Assembly (NCBI GenBank): GCA_025435555.1
Contig: JAIWWG010000051.1
Span: 192,658 to 256,657 of the forward strand
Reading direction: 5' to 3'
Length of the DNA stretch: 64,000 bases
Source of the DNA: Chytriomyces cf. hyalinus JEL632
Taxonomy: Eukaryota > Chytridiomycota > Chytridiomycetes > Chytridiales > Chytriomycetaceae
Shown here: piece after piece, positions 47,155-58,213 of the stretch
Layout of the letters: every line of letters begins with the position of its first letter
Position numbering within the stretch: position 1 is the first letter of the stretch
Notes under the pieces: generated by a model
What the model was told of the DNA's origin: nothing
Database searches by the model: none
What the model saw: the letters and a program-made list of their open reading frames with translations, nothing else
Translations under genes and position numbers: made by a program

Positions 47155-47337
47155 GGAACAAGTTGATCCAAAAGTGAGGGTTATGTGGCACTTCAAGTGA
47201 CGTGCGTGGCACAGTCGCTTCACTTTTCGACTGGGTTCAAATCCCTTCCAAAGAAAAAACCATATAAAAGGCCGGCACCCCTCTCCATCAAACAACAGCA
47301 TAAAACCAACAAACTAACCAACGACCAAATCAAAAGA
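47155..47337 (+). promoter_or_regulatory. S2b promoter with TATA box
   Basis: TATAAAAG at 47263-47270, 68 bp before the ATG. Upstream it matches the S2a region: AAAGTGAGGGTTATGTGGCAC, GTGGCACAGTCGCTT (47206-47220) and GGTTCAAATCCCTTCC (47234-47249). Confidence 0.65.
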
Positions 47338-47514
47338 ATGCACAAGAACTCTCCCGCCGCCGTTGCTTCCTTCACCAGCAAGAATCTGGCCTTTACCCAC
47401 GCCGATACAACGGGTCTTCCCTTGTCGCGCAACGGCACCGCCGACTCGAAGCAGTCGCGCCGCAGTCTCAAGTCGTTGCGCTCTGTATGGGCGACCCTGT
47501 TTCGAAGAAACTGA
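47338..47514 (+). CDS. Small basic protein S2b
   Basis: 58 aa, single exon: MHKNSPAAVASFTSKNL, FTHADTTGLPLSRNGTADS, SLKSLRSVWATLFRRN. Differs from S2a by five substitutions and no indels, indicating purifying selection or recent duplication. The 5' flank over about 180 bp and the 3' flank over about 200 bp are recognisably shared with S2a. Confidence 0.78.
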   Translation: MHKNSPAAVASFTSKNLAFTHADTTGLPLSRNGTADSKQSRRSLKSLRSVWATLFRRN

Positions 47515-47961
47515 GTTCCGTCCTGCAAGCCCAACATCATAAGCGGCAGCTTCCCTTAAAATGTTGAGCCTGCCAACAGCCAGCATAAGCAAGCAGTTTA
47601 ACGACACCCGAAAATGAGAGCTTCTTTTTCACATGGATGGATTCATTTAACTCTTAATCCTGTTAAAATAAACAATATCATTAACTATACCTACATCTTC
47701 ATGCACACGTCATGAAACTATTCGACCTGAAGAGGCTTTTCTTCTTCTGTCAACGCGTCTTTATGTTACTTTACCATCTGGTTTCCTGCAAGGAAGGTTT
47801 CTGACTGCAGAAGCCCTTCACCGTTCCACACGTCATCCGGCCATTTAAAATTAAGTGTACAAGAATATCTGATTTATTTTTTTGCGACGCACACAGGGGC
47901 ATGGCTACTGCATGCGAACCACTGGAATTTTGCCGCTTAAAAAACTCATCTTCCTCTATCT
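47515..47961. other. S2b 3' flank and 3' region of the OPT gene
   Basis: GTTAAAATAAACAATATC at about 47664 parallels the S2a 3' flank. No gene seen. Confidence 0.4.
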
Positions 47962-50463
47962 CTAATTACAAGCAGGGTCCTGTTCAGGGTCGTACTCAAA
48001 TCCGTACGCGTTGCCCATAGTTCCATGGTCCATACAGTCAAGCACATCAGTTGGCAGACATCTCTCAATGTCACCAGAGTTCATGAACCAAGATGGGAAC
48101 GGCATCTGGTACTTGGGGTTGAACTGCACCATGAAGAAGAGAATCAACAGCATCACACCGGTTCCAGAGTCAAACGCAGCAGACATGACGTATGCGTACT
48201 TCTTCCACCAAGTGTGGCGGTACTTTTTGACAAAGTAGTTGACAATGACGGAGATGGCCAAGGGAGTGATCAAGTCGGATCTACGGGCACCAGCGTAGGC
48301 GGGGAAGATGAAGATGAGGGGAATGTTGACCAAGTGCCAGAAGGAGTTGGGTTGGAGTTTGTGCAGGTACCATGGGATAACTGGCAAGATACCACCAATC
48401 AGGAATCCAAGGAGGGTCTTGAAGTATGGAGATTCGGGTCCAAAGAAACGAGCTGGGGCAATAGCTCCCCAAATGGCACCGGCGGACAAGAAGGTGTTGT
48501 AGTTGTTGGAGGACCAACCGGAGGCTGGGTCGTTGGCCTGGACTTGCATCAACCATTGGAATCCAGCTGGGAATTCCGCAGAGACTGGCTTGTCAATTTT
48601 ACCAAAGGACTCGTAAATGGCAGCGGCGGTACCAGTGGAGACAAGGGCTCCCGCGATGGTAGAGACCAACTGAGCCATGAACATGACTCTGGGTGGAACC
48701 TTAAGGTAGTGACCAAGCTTCAAGTCAGCAACAAGGTAGAGACCTTGGTACATGGCCATGTAAGAGAAGGTCTTGAAAGCCATGACGGCAGAGATACGAC
48801 CGGGGAGGAGAAGTCCAATAAGGAACTCGGACATGACGTTGAGACCAATTTGCTGACCAGAGATAGCCTGGATGGTTCCGATGGGAATAATGGAAACCAA
48901 AGCGAGCAACATGGCCAAGATGGTACCCCACCATGGCAGGTCGAATCCTCCCCACTGGCAGACAACGATGGCAATAACCGTGTTGATAACAAGAATAACC
49001 ATGAACCACCAGTCAGGCACGTCTGGGTAGGCGTCCATGAGAGTAGCGTGAATGTCGTTTCTGTCCAAGTCCTTCAATGTGGCTCTGAAACGGTGCCAAA
49101 TGTCCTTTCCGTACCACAGACCGACGTGAACCAAGGCAGCAATGAACACGACAAAGGAGTTGGCGTACTCAAGGGCAAAGTAGGTGGTGATAAGGATGGG
49201 CTTGTTCTCGTCGTAGAAGGTTTGATTGAGAATCAATGAGTTGCGGTCATCTGGGCTACGGATGACAAACTTGGTGTTGGGGATACGAATACCCTTCTTG
49301 TTGTAGGTAGATGGAGCGTTGATGGTGAATCCATAGGTGGACTTGGCTCCAATGGACTTGTCGTTGTAGAAGGCCTCGCTGTACCAAAGAATGGGGGTAA
49401 CAATCCACAAGAACAACCAGAGACCCAAGAACTGGTTCATCATGGCCCAAAGTGGGGTAGTGATTGGAGCGTAGACGTTGCAGAGGGACCAGTCAAGGGT
49501 GAAGGAAAGGAGACCGACACCACCACCGTAGGAACCACTTCCAAGAACGAGAGCCATCTGGTTGTCCTTCTTGTTGTTGGTGAACCAGCAGATGACTGAA
49601 AGGGCACCAAGCATTGGGGCAACGTAACTTGGCAAGAGCTGGTAGAAGAACATGGCGGAAGCGGCGAGCCAGAAGAACTTGTAACGGCTCATTGGGTAGC
49701 GAGAGTTGGTACCGTCGTCTCTTCCGTGCAGGGAGTTCAACATGGCGATGGTAGCCAAGTTGGATGGCCACAGCATAGCGGCTGGGCGGACCAAGTAACG
49801 ACGCGTAAGACCTGTTTCAAGTACAATTGAGCAATGATTCTCAGAAAGAAGGAATTCAATTTTTCTCACCAGCAAATCCGTAACCGAAACATTGGGTCAC
49901 AATTGCGAATCCAAAACCGCTGAGGAGAGACAAGTCAGTTTGGTACAGCTGGTACTTTTGACCGACAATGTTGTACAGAGCGTAAGGGGGCGAAGCCATG
50001 CAGGAAGTCATGACGAAAATAAGCGCATGCTCCTTGTAGTTAAAAGCACCGGGGTTCAAAAAACCGCTGGGAAGGAACTTGGCCATGGCCAAACCGCATG
50101 GGTATGCCAACAGCACCGTCACGAAGGGAGAGACGGCAAAGTAGTTGGAACGGAAAGTGAAAATGGTGTTGGCGCAGCAAATCATCACTCCGAACGTGAG
50201 ACCAAGGAACCACACACGGAATGTGTTGGATGGAAGGGTGGTGTCATCGGTACGTGGAACGACCGCATCACTGGACAAGAGCAAGTTAGTCACTGTCACT
50301 GATGCATCCACGATAGGGATCAGACTTACATAATGTCATAGATTTCGTCAATGTAGTCGTCTTCCTGGTCGGCAATGGCCTGGATCTTCTCCTCGGTCAC
50401 GAACTGGGGTTCGTCGGCCTTGTCGCCTGGGACCTGGTGAGCGCGTTCTGTGTCTGCAGTCAT
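47962..50463 (-). CDS. Oligopeptide transporter, OPT family
   Basis: Proton-coupled importer of small peptides (or glutathione) in the plasma membrane. Exons 50463-50330, 50270-49870, 49811-47962; phases close, 794 aa, the family size. An acidic cytosolic N terminus (DQEDDYIDEIYD) leads to many membrane spans: FRVWFLGLTFGVMICCANTI, SPFVTVLLAYPCGLAMAKFLP, LNPGAFNYKEH, RPAAMLWPSNLATIAMLNSL, and later GLNVMSEFLIGLLLPGR, a region conserved in OPT proteins. It ends YDPEQDPACN. Codon use favours C/G-ending codons, as in well-expressed genes. Which substrate is carried cannot be told. Confidence 0.94.
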
Positions 50464-50846
50464 AGTCTTCACACTGTCTGACACCGCCTCTCTGGTGAGG
50501 GTTTATATATTGTTTGAGTTGGCTCAAATTGGAATTTTTTTGGAGTATTTGCCGGTATTTAAAAAAACTAAAGATACTGTATTTGCCGTTTTCAATCGTC
50601 CGTGGCCCAATCTGAAAGGGTGGCGCTGTGGCGACGGGCTGTGATTTGAGAGTGGCGAAGGCTCGTCGTGTTTCGAGTTCGAGGCTGAGATGGCGAGGCT
50701 GAGATGGTGATGTGTGAACATGTTCGGACAGTCTGCCTCAGTCGTTTAGTTTATTTAAATAGCTGTCCATCGTGTCCACACGGGATATCAGTTGCATGAA
50801 AAAGAGAAGAATAATTATCTTGATGGAAATAGGAGGGAGAAGAACG
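50464..50846. promoter_or_regulatory. OPT promoter region
   Basis: 383 bp upstream of the OPT start and downstream of the BCAS3-like stop. A TATATA element is at about 50504-50510 (minus), roughly 45 bp before the ATG. No further gene. Confidence 0.45.
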
Positions 50847-53800
50847 TTACTGCGTTGTGTATTTTTTCGCCATTTTATATAAATTGTACCCGAACTGCGA
50901 TTCGGAGAGATGGTTGCCCAATTCAGGAGGTGCGATGGTATTGTCAACGACAAGTGCATCTTCGAAGGATAGACCTTCTTTTCGCCAGACTGGTGTCGTT
51001 ACACCACTTGCGCCAGAAAATGGCTGATCCCCCATAGCGCTTGAAATGTCATTATCAACGAATACGCTGTCTCGAAGGGATGGATACGTGTCTGCGCGTG
51101 TGCTGGGTAGGGTTTTGTTCGAATCATAAGTACTTTGCCGTAAAAAAAACAGCGCATAAGTGAAAGCGTGATACCCAGCAGGTTTTACAATCTCACGCGC
51201 TGCCTCTAACGCGTGGAAAGTGGGAAGATCAGATAAATCAGGACCTTGCACTGGTTTGCTCAGACCGCGTTTCGCTGGGTCCATGGAATACATGTGGAGT
51301 TTGAATACAGGGTCGGCCCAAATGGGAGGTCCAAACGCAATGGTATCATATGTGGTGGTTTCAATTTGTGAGGCCCAAGTGCTGCGAAAGCAATGATTAA
51401 AATGGAGTTTGGGAAGAGTCCAATTCAAAATTTCAAACCCTAATTTCCAAGGCGGGGACTTTGCTCTTGATGCCTGATTTAAGTTTCATCAGATCATTGA
51501 TCGAAAGCGCAGGTCAGAGTCAATGCAAACTCCGAGTTACCTGCAAGTCCGGTTTGTACTCTGCCCAATCCCGACAACGATTGATGTCCCACTGCATCAC
51601 ATCTTTCACTTGAGTCTTTGCTGCACCATGGTGATGTTGATGCAGTCCAGCCCAGCTGCCATTTTTGGGGCTTGCTGAAAACCCGACTCCAGGGGAGTTT
51701 CCATAAGAGCCAACTGACGCATTCGGCGAGTGATCCGCTCCATGTACGTACGCTCCGACATCCAAATGATGTAACGTGGCGAACCCAGATGGATGCACTG
51801 AAACCATACGTTGACGAAACAGTTTTGTAAAGTCGGAATCAAGGATGCCACCGCCCAAAAATCCAGGCAAATTCGGGCTGGCGGCGAGACCGCTCACTGC
51901 ATTCGCCAGCATCCCTGCTCCGCTGTCTCTTCGACCCGACGCGCCATTTGCAGGAACATTGGATGAAACGCGGTCGAAAAAAAACGCAACGCTCAACGCT
52001 GCTCTTCCACTGGCAGCAGCATCGACAACGTCTTTCGAGCTGTTCTTATCACTACCATCAGGTACGGAAACAGTGGCTAGCGGAGAGTTTTGCTTCAATC
52101 TTGCTGCAGGGTATATCGAAACGCCTTCCCAAGGGTTCGCAACGGCATTCCCGGCTCCACTAACGGAATATAGCGCTGTATTGACAGCGTCTACGTTTCC
52201 CGCTTTTGCATCGGTCCATCCATTTATGACTCCAAGCTCGTACACCTTTTCAAGGTTCTTCCCGCCGTTGCGGACTTGAGGAAGAGCGTACACATGCGTG
52301 GTTCCTCGAGCTGTACTGACAGCACACCATTTCCCGTTCGAACTGAAGGATACGCTTTCGATTGTTGCGGGTGTGAAGCCGCGTTCAAGTTTGTACAGGC
52401 AATTTTGCGGCGTCAGGGTATTCACGGATCGGTTACGCGGTAAGTTGCGTTCAAGCGGAGATGCGAAATTGAGCGAAAATATAAAAAATGTGTTTGCACT
52501 TGTTGATGAAGTAAATAGGAGCGTCTGTGCTTCGTTTAAAGTCAAGTATGAAATTTTGTTGGTGTGCGCCTTCCAGTGCGTTATGAGGGGTGCTTGTTCG
52601 TCCAAAGAGAGTTCATCAGACGATGATGACTCAAAGTGAATGTCGAGGGGAAATTCACGAATTGCAATCTGGAATGGGTGCGAGGTTTCAGAACAACAAT
52701 CGCAGACATGCGGCAAACGTACCACTCCTGCCGCCTTCGAATTATCTATGTGAGGAAGTGCATTCGATGCGTCTGTTGCTTGAGTTACAGAAATTTCCTC
52801 TGCTCCAGTTGTTGTAGTGCCATTCTGCAGATAATTCTGCACGGCCGTATACCCAACTGCGCCCAAATAATTCGCGCCTCCCAGTACCTCTTTCACCACT
52901 TTACCAGTAGCGCGTTTCAACCCATCAATCGCTTTATCACCAACACTCGGCTGGGAGCCTGCTCCCATAATGTTTTGGTGACTGTGCAGAACCCACTCAT
53001 CAAAGTCTTCTCCATCTTTTGTGTTTGCATTTGATTTCGAGAGTGGTTGAGGTTTCGGTGGTTTAACGGTCGATGCATAAATCAGGAGACGCGAGCCAAC
53101 TGTGAAAACAGAATACGCGTCAGGGATGCAAGATATTGGTTTCAGTGAAAGCGCTGAATAGATTTGGATGGTATTATCGGAAAGACCCTGATTGAAAAAT
53201 GATTTAAGTGGGATTCTTTCGCCAAGCAAAATCAGAGGTTTACCACAGCAATCAGATTACTGCTGCATTTGACACTCAAAACATTCGCGCTGAAATTCCA
53301 TTCTTCTACGACGCGGTGAGAATTGAGCGAGTACAGCTTGACTGCGTAAGCATTGCTTGGATTTTCGGAGGCTGATTCACTATTTTTGTTGACACTCGTT
53401 AAGCGCGCAAGGCCTCTCACGAACGAAAAAGTATTTTGCTTACACCAATGCTATAAGAGGAAAAGAGGGTACCATGTCCGTGTTGGCAATCTCTTTTTGA
53501 AGCTCGACGGATGGATATGGCACCACCTACGCCGCGCAACCGACAAAGTGTTTCTTCTCGTAAGAATTTCGTTTTATACCAAACTGATATTCTTACATCC
53601 AAGTCAATGACTCTCTCAAGTTCATTTCGCACAGAGACAAGCTGAGAGAATTCAGTCCCCAAACTCGAAGAGATGGACCAGACCTGAAATCCGCGCTCAT
53701 AACCAACAAGTAGACACATGTTTCTTTCAATATATGACAATGAGTATAAACGCGTGGAATTTACAGCTTGTTTCAAGTGCATACCCATCATCTGTGAGAT

Positions 53801-54472
53801 TGGCGACATTTTTTTCTCGCTGCGAGTCCCAAAACCCGATGCGCACAAACTTCGCGCATAGAATCGATTCGGGGCTTTTGGCATTGAAAGGGGGTGATTG
53901 CGGCGACGTGGAGGATGTGCCTGTCAAGGAGCCTGTCCGAATCATCAATGAGCTCTTTTCGATTTGCATTTCTCTCAAACCAAGTGCAAACCTTTAACAA
54001 TCGATCCCAGCTGTGATATAAGCGAACTGGATGGTGGGTTTCGTTGCTTCGCCGTGCGTCTCGCTGACTGTTTTATAGGAGCGTTTCGCGCGAGAGACTG
54101 GGGCATTTGAAAATGCGCGGCGGAGAGAGAAACGGGAGTGCTTTCGATTGTTTCGACATTGTTTCGAGAGTGGGAAGGCAATTGCGCAGTGTCTGACTCC
54201 CGGTCTGGAGGTGGTTGTGATGGCTGGTCGGATTTGGACATTGGCGCCTCGTCAAACTCAAGAGCAAAGACATCCTCATGCTCAGTGTCGGCACCGCAAG
54301 GAGTAGCATCCACAGTATCAAGGTCGATTTGCAGCGTGTCTTCGTGAGAGACGGTGTTTGCTGATTCGATGCTTGTCGGCTCCTCATCCTCGTGCTGGGG
54401 TGGTGTTGGATTAAGCGCAGGTGCGATTGCGATTGGTGCTGCGGGTGGAGCGCGGTTCTTCTTCTTTCCCAT
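50847..54472 (-). CDS. BCAS3-like WD40/PROPPIN-related protein
   Basis: BCAS3 family members have a WD40-type propeller and act at phagophore/endomembrane sites. Exons 54472-53992, 53932-53785, 53723-53597, 53526-53444, 53394-53244, 53187-51541, 51458-50847; phases close, 1082 aa. Signatures: ILCAKFVRIGFWD, NMCLLVGYERGFQVWSI, SFPLIALVV (split over introns), NAYAVKLYSLNSHRVVEEW, LSDNTIQIYSALSLKPI, YKLERGFTPATIESVSFS, KWCAVSTARGTTHVYAL, and the C-terminal WASQIETTTYD with FGPPIWADPVFKL as in the BCAS3 domain. A propeller blade carries a Ser/Asp-rich insert (ESSSSDELSLDEQ). The 49-nt intron 53395-53443 is the shortest seen. The 160-residue N terminus is disordered. Confidence 0.82.
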
Positions 54473-54655
54473 GGCTTTCTGTTTATCAGTGAATGTTATT
54501 TTGTGGCTGTTGTGCAAGTGTCTTTGGCATAAAATCACGATGTTTATTTTAGCTTTGCATTCACGATCTCAAACAGGCAGTACCACAAAATAAGAAGGCG
54601 ATTACAACAGCAAGAGAGCAGCAGCAAATTCGTCAGACAATGTTTCCCTCAGGAT

Positions 54656-55630
54656 TCACAAAAGAGCATCTCCGGCACCGCGTCTGAAGGCAAGGGAAAC
54701 GGAACCCGCATCGCATCCAAACACGGCCTTCTCGCCATTCTTGAGCAAAGCTGCATTCCAAACACGTTCCAATCCAAACTCCAATTTATGCTCCACGGCA
54801 AGCGTGTTGCCGTTCATGACTAACACTTTTCCATCTTCGCCGCCAGTGAAGAACACGTCGAGATTGCGGTGGTATGCAATCGTGGTGATGTTGTTTTCGT
54901 GCAAGTTGCTCAGAGTTTGGATGGACGATCCATCGGCCAAGCTCCACACACGAATGGTTGTGTCGTCAGATCCGGTCACGATCCAATCCTTCACAAACTC
55001 GACAGTGTTGACACCCTTCGAGTGACCCTTCAAGACAAACTTGGGCGCGGAACTGTCCAGATTCCAGACACGCGCTGTTTGATCCAATGAAGCGGTTGCG
55101 AATTCATCCGCCTTCAATGGGTTGAATACGACTTGCATCACGTAGTGTTCGTGGCCTTCAAAGGACTTGACTAAGGCCCAGTCCTTGGACCAGTCCCACA
55201 TTTGAACGAGCTTGTCGTCTCCACAGGACAAGAGGCATGGCTTCGTAGCATGGGGAGCAAGGCTGCGGATAAAGTCCTTGTGCGCAGCAAAAGAAGTGAC
55301 TTTGGTGCCGGTAGTGTAGTTGTACACGTGAATACTAAGATCATCACCACCGGTAGCAACCCATTCGGTGTTTGGGATGAACTTGACGGAGCGCACTGCA
55401 AAAATGGAATGGTTTTAGCTGTTGCCATCAAGATGGAGAGTTCATGAGTGCTGCTCACATGGCTTCTCGCTGGCCTGTATGCGCTTGATCAAAGTCTGTT
55501 GGACGCTGTCCCAAAGCTCCAAGGAGCCGTTGTGAAGCGCCGTTGCGAACAAAGACTCTGAGGAGTGAAAGTCGACGGCCTTGACGCGTTCGGACTTTGC
55601 AACGAGTTTGTTTTCAGTAATTTGAACCAT
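54656..55630 (-). CDS. Single-propeller beta'-COP (COPB2/SEC27) relative
   Basis: Exons 55630-55459 and 55395-54656; phases close, 303 aa. Residues 1-295 match the first WD40 propeller of beta'-COP, the COPI subunit that binds dilysine cargo tails: ERVKAVDFHSSESLFATALH, IRSLAPHATKPCLLSCGDD, MWDWSKDWALVKSFEGHEHYV, HSKGVNTVEFV, ENNITTIAYHRNLDVFFTGGEDG. The protein stops at GCDAGSVSLAFRRGAGDALL, just where the first propeller ends; the second propeller and solenoid (about 600 residues in the full protein) are absent. The next gene starts only 184 bp downstream, so there is no room for the missing part. It may be a paralogue or a truncated gene; a full-length SEC27 should exist elsewhere. Confidence 0.82.
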
Positions 55631-56047
55631 GATTGTAACTGCCTTTTCTGTTGATTATTTGGGGTGGGGAATGGGTCCCGTTTTTAACACTGAAGAAAAT
55701 TGATTTTCAACCATGACGTGGAACAGCAAACTTGTGCATTCCGACCCCAAATATTGGGATGCTTCCAGCGACATCATAACAAACGCGACTAATGACTACG
55801 GGAGCATACTTGTTAGCCTTTGGCTTTAACACAGACACGGTACCGGCGCCACATTCTGACATCAACACCGCCAACGACATCATTTGCAGCCATTCCCAAA
55901 ACTCTCCCAACCATCTTAAGCATCTTTCGAACTCACGCTCATCATAAAAATTGTCCAGTATACGCTCCAAGCGTTGCGCAAAAGTGGTGACAAAAGTGGT
56001 GCAGCTTGGGATTTTTGCTTGAAGCAAACACTTGACCACAAAGGAAA
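55631..56047. promoter_or_regulatory. Divergent promoter region (COPB2-like / GNAT)
   Basis: 417 bp between divergent starts. A 115-codon minus-strand ORF (55707-56054) crosses the GNAT start and has no supporting features, so it is not called. Confidence 0.35.
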
Positions 56048-56749
56048 ATGCCATCCTTCACCATCGAGCCCGCAGTCCCCGCCGACATCCCCGTCCTTGC
56101 ATACATCGCAGGTTCTTCCTTCCAAAGCGACAGACATACTCAGATGAAGATGAAGGGCGCCAAACCGTATAACCATGAAGAGGGTATGACGGGTGCTTTG
56201 ACCCACTGGATGGACAGACCTGCCAAATGCACGGTTTTGAAGGTTGTTGATGCTGAGAGTGGTGCTATTGCGGGATGGGTTTGCTGGGCAATGTCCGGGT
56301 ACGAGGCTGAACCTGTCGTTGTGACGGCAGTGCCTGCACCGGATGAACCAAGCCAAGCCGAAGAAGCTGCAGTGCCAGAAGACCCCATCGAACGCCTCGA
56401 AGCCATGACCAACGCCGACATGAACAACTGGTACACTAAGTTGACCCCACCTCACAAAAAGGTCCGCTTCATTGCGTCTATTTGTGTGGACCCCAAGTTT
56501 CAGTCCAAAGGTGTTGGGTCAATGTTGATCACGTGGGGTACGTCCAAGGCAGACACTGAGGGGGGCACAGCCTGGGTACATGCCTCAGAGGCTGGAAGGG
56601 GCATGTTTGCAAAGATGGGTTTTGAGCCAGTCGGCACTTTGGACGTGGATTTGGACCTGTACTCACCTGCTCCTGCCGATGACGGCAAAAAGTGGGGAAG
56701 ATACGTGTTTACATACATGCAGAGGCAACCACGTGTTGCAAATGAATAA
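56048..56749 (+). CDS. GNAT-family N-acetyltransferase
   Basis: Single exon, 233 aa. GNAT fold: N-terminal strand FTIEPAVPADIPVLAYIAGS, central AIAGWVCWAMSG, then the acetyl-CoA loop IASICVDPKFQSKGVGSMLITWG (Q-x-x-G-x-G), AWVHASEAGRGMFAKMGFEPVG, the last motif typical of fungal small-molecule acetyltransferases. Substrate unknown. Converges with the broken chitinase. Confidence 0.88.
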   Translation: MPSFTIEPAVPADIPVLAYIAGSSFQSDRHTQMKMKGAKPYNHEEGMTGALTHWMDRPAKCTVLKVVDAESGAIAGWVCWAMSGYEAEPVVVTAVPAPDEPSQAEEAAVPEDPIERLEAMTNADMNNWYTKLTPPHKKVRFIASICVDPKFQSKGVGSMLITWGTSKADTEGGTAWVHASEAGRGMFAKMGFEPVGTLDVDLDLYSPAPADDGKKWGRYVFTYMQRQPRVANE

Positions 56750-56859
56750 AAATGAACGCATGCGTTTGTTTTATTAGATGGCACCAAATACTGGTTGCTG
56801 ATGGAGTAAAAAAAAACGACAGTCCTGCTGCCCTTAGGCAGATCATCCCCTCAACATGG

Positions 56860-58160
56860 CATTGGTAAGCTCATTGTTGTAATCCAAACTGATTTCCTAC
56901 ACCATCACACCTCCAAAACCTTGCGCCTTGCCCCACTTGGACTTTGTCGCATGAAATAAACGTATTGCCCAACCTCAAAGTCGCGCTCTCAAAGATTCTA
57001 AAATACTTGCGCGTCCAGCCTGTTCGAGGAGTCGTTTGGCTCAAAGGCGCGTTTGTCTGACTACGCATGTTTCTCCAGCTCCAAACACCAGAATACGACG
57101 TTGCTCCAGTGCATTTATCGGCTTCAAGAGCATCATCCTTGTCTCCTTTAATAGCAACGCATGCTCCGTTCAGAGGATTTGGAGAAGTGTGTCAATAGTT
57201 TTGACCTGCCAAGATCGTCCGTAAATACGAAACACCAGGAACAAGCTTTTTCTTTGAGACCCCGGCTTGAATATGCGTTCATGGCAGAAGAGATGGAACT
57301 TTGTCCAGGGTTTCGATCAATGAGTTTAGGATCCGCGCTCAAAACCGAGTTAAAGTCCGAGAATTTGGACCATGGACCGTTGAAATCGTACGGCATGACA
57401 GTCATGTAGCTCACTTCATTCTCAATCGCTTTCAGGTTCAAACCGTATGGAGTCACACTGGACGAGACGGCGATTGAAATCACAATAGTGCGACCCAACT
57501 TGACACGCAATTGTTGGAGCAGCAGAACAAAGTTGTTGGCATCATCATTTTCACGTTTCGAGTTGCAGGAGAGGCCGTTGTTGCCGCCAGGGTATTCTCA
57601 GTCCAAGTCGACGCCATCGAAGCCTGATAAGAAATTTTTAATGGACTGCTGGGTGTCACAAAGGACAATCAGCCACCATTCGCATCCAGCAGTTGAAGCA
57701 CATTGTCCCCAAACGCGCCCCGCATTTCAACAATTGATGCCATGTCGGAAAAGTATCTTGATCCCGTCCATCCCCCGATCGCCGCAACTGTGCGCAACTC
57801 TGTGCGCGAAATGCCGGCAGATTCAGAGAGTCTCCCAAGCATCCGATGATGTAACGGCACCTTGGCCGTCAACAAAATAGAATGCGTAGTTAACCACGTT
57901 GATGCCAGTCAGAGTAAGGTCTTCGGGCTTGTTACGGGAGTAGCGTGCCCAGTTGGCGTAGTAGACGACGGTTTCTGGTGTGCCTGCGGACGGGCGGTAA
58001 TCGAATGCCGCTGCTAGGGTCGTGCTGGAGACTGTGCAAGAGTCAGTGGGAGCAACAGTGGGAGAAACTTGAGAAACATGTTGGTTCGTCTTTGCGAGGA
58101 GCAGCAGTGTCACCCCAGCAACAGCGAGTGCGATCCAAACTTTGGTTCGGCATTTTCATC
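56860..58160 (-). pseudogene. Broken GH18 chitinase gene
   Basis: Glycoside hydrolase 18 (chitinase) remnants in order on minus: a hydrophobic leader VWIALAVAGVTLLLLA; ETVVYYANWARYSRNK and INVVNYAFYFVD (barrel strands 1-2); AAIGGWTGSRYFSDMAS; active site FDGVDLD-stop-EYPGG (57600-57598 is TGA where the family has TGG, Trp); ISIAVSSSVTPYGLNL; SYMTVMPYDFNGPW; NAPLSQTTPRTGWTRKYF. The frame changes between most blocks, the ATG is out of frame with the leader, and the 3' end decays. GH18 enzymes cut chitin using the Glu after this Trp. Several independent lesions make sequencing error alone unlikely. Confidence 0.8.
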
Positions 58161-58213
58161 TCTTCTTTTTTTTTTTTATCACCCGCGAAATGAATTGAAC
58201 ACGCCAGCAGCTT

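Noticed and set aside
48025-49239. 404-codon plus-strand ORF
   Set aside because: It is exactly antisense to the third exon of the OPT transporter, which has strong family motifs; the ORF product is low complexity with no domain.
55707-56054. 115-codon minus-strand ORF overlapping the GNAT start
   Set aside because: Composition is ordinary, no motif, and it overlaps a well-supported gene start.
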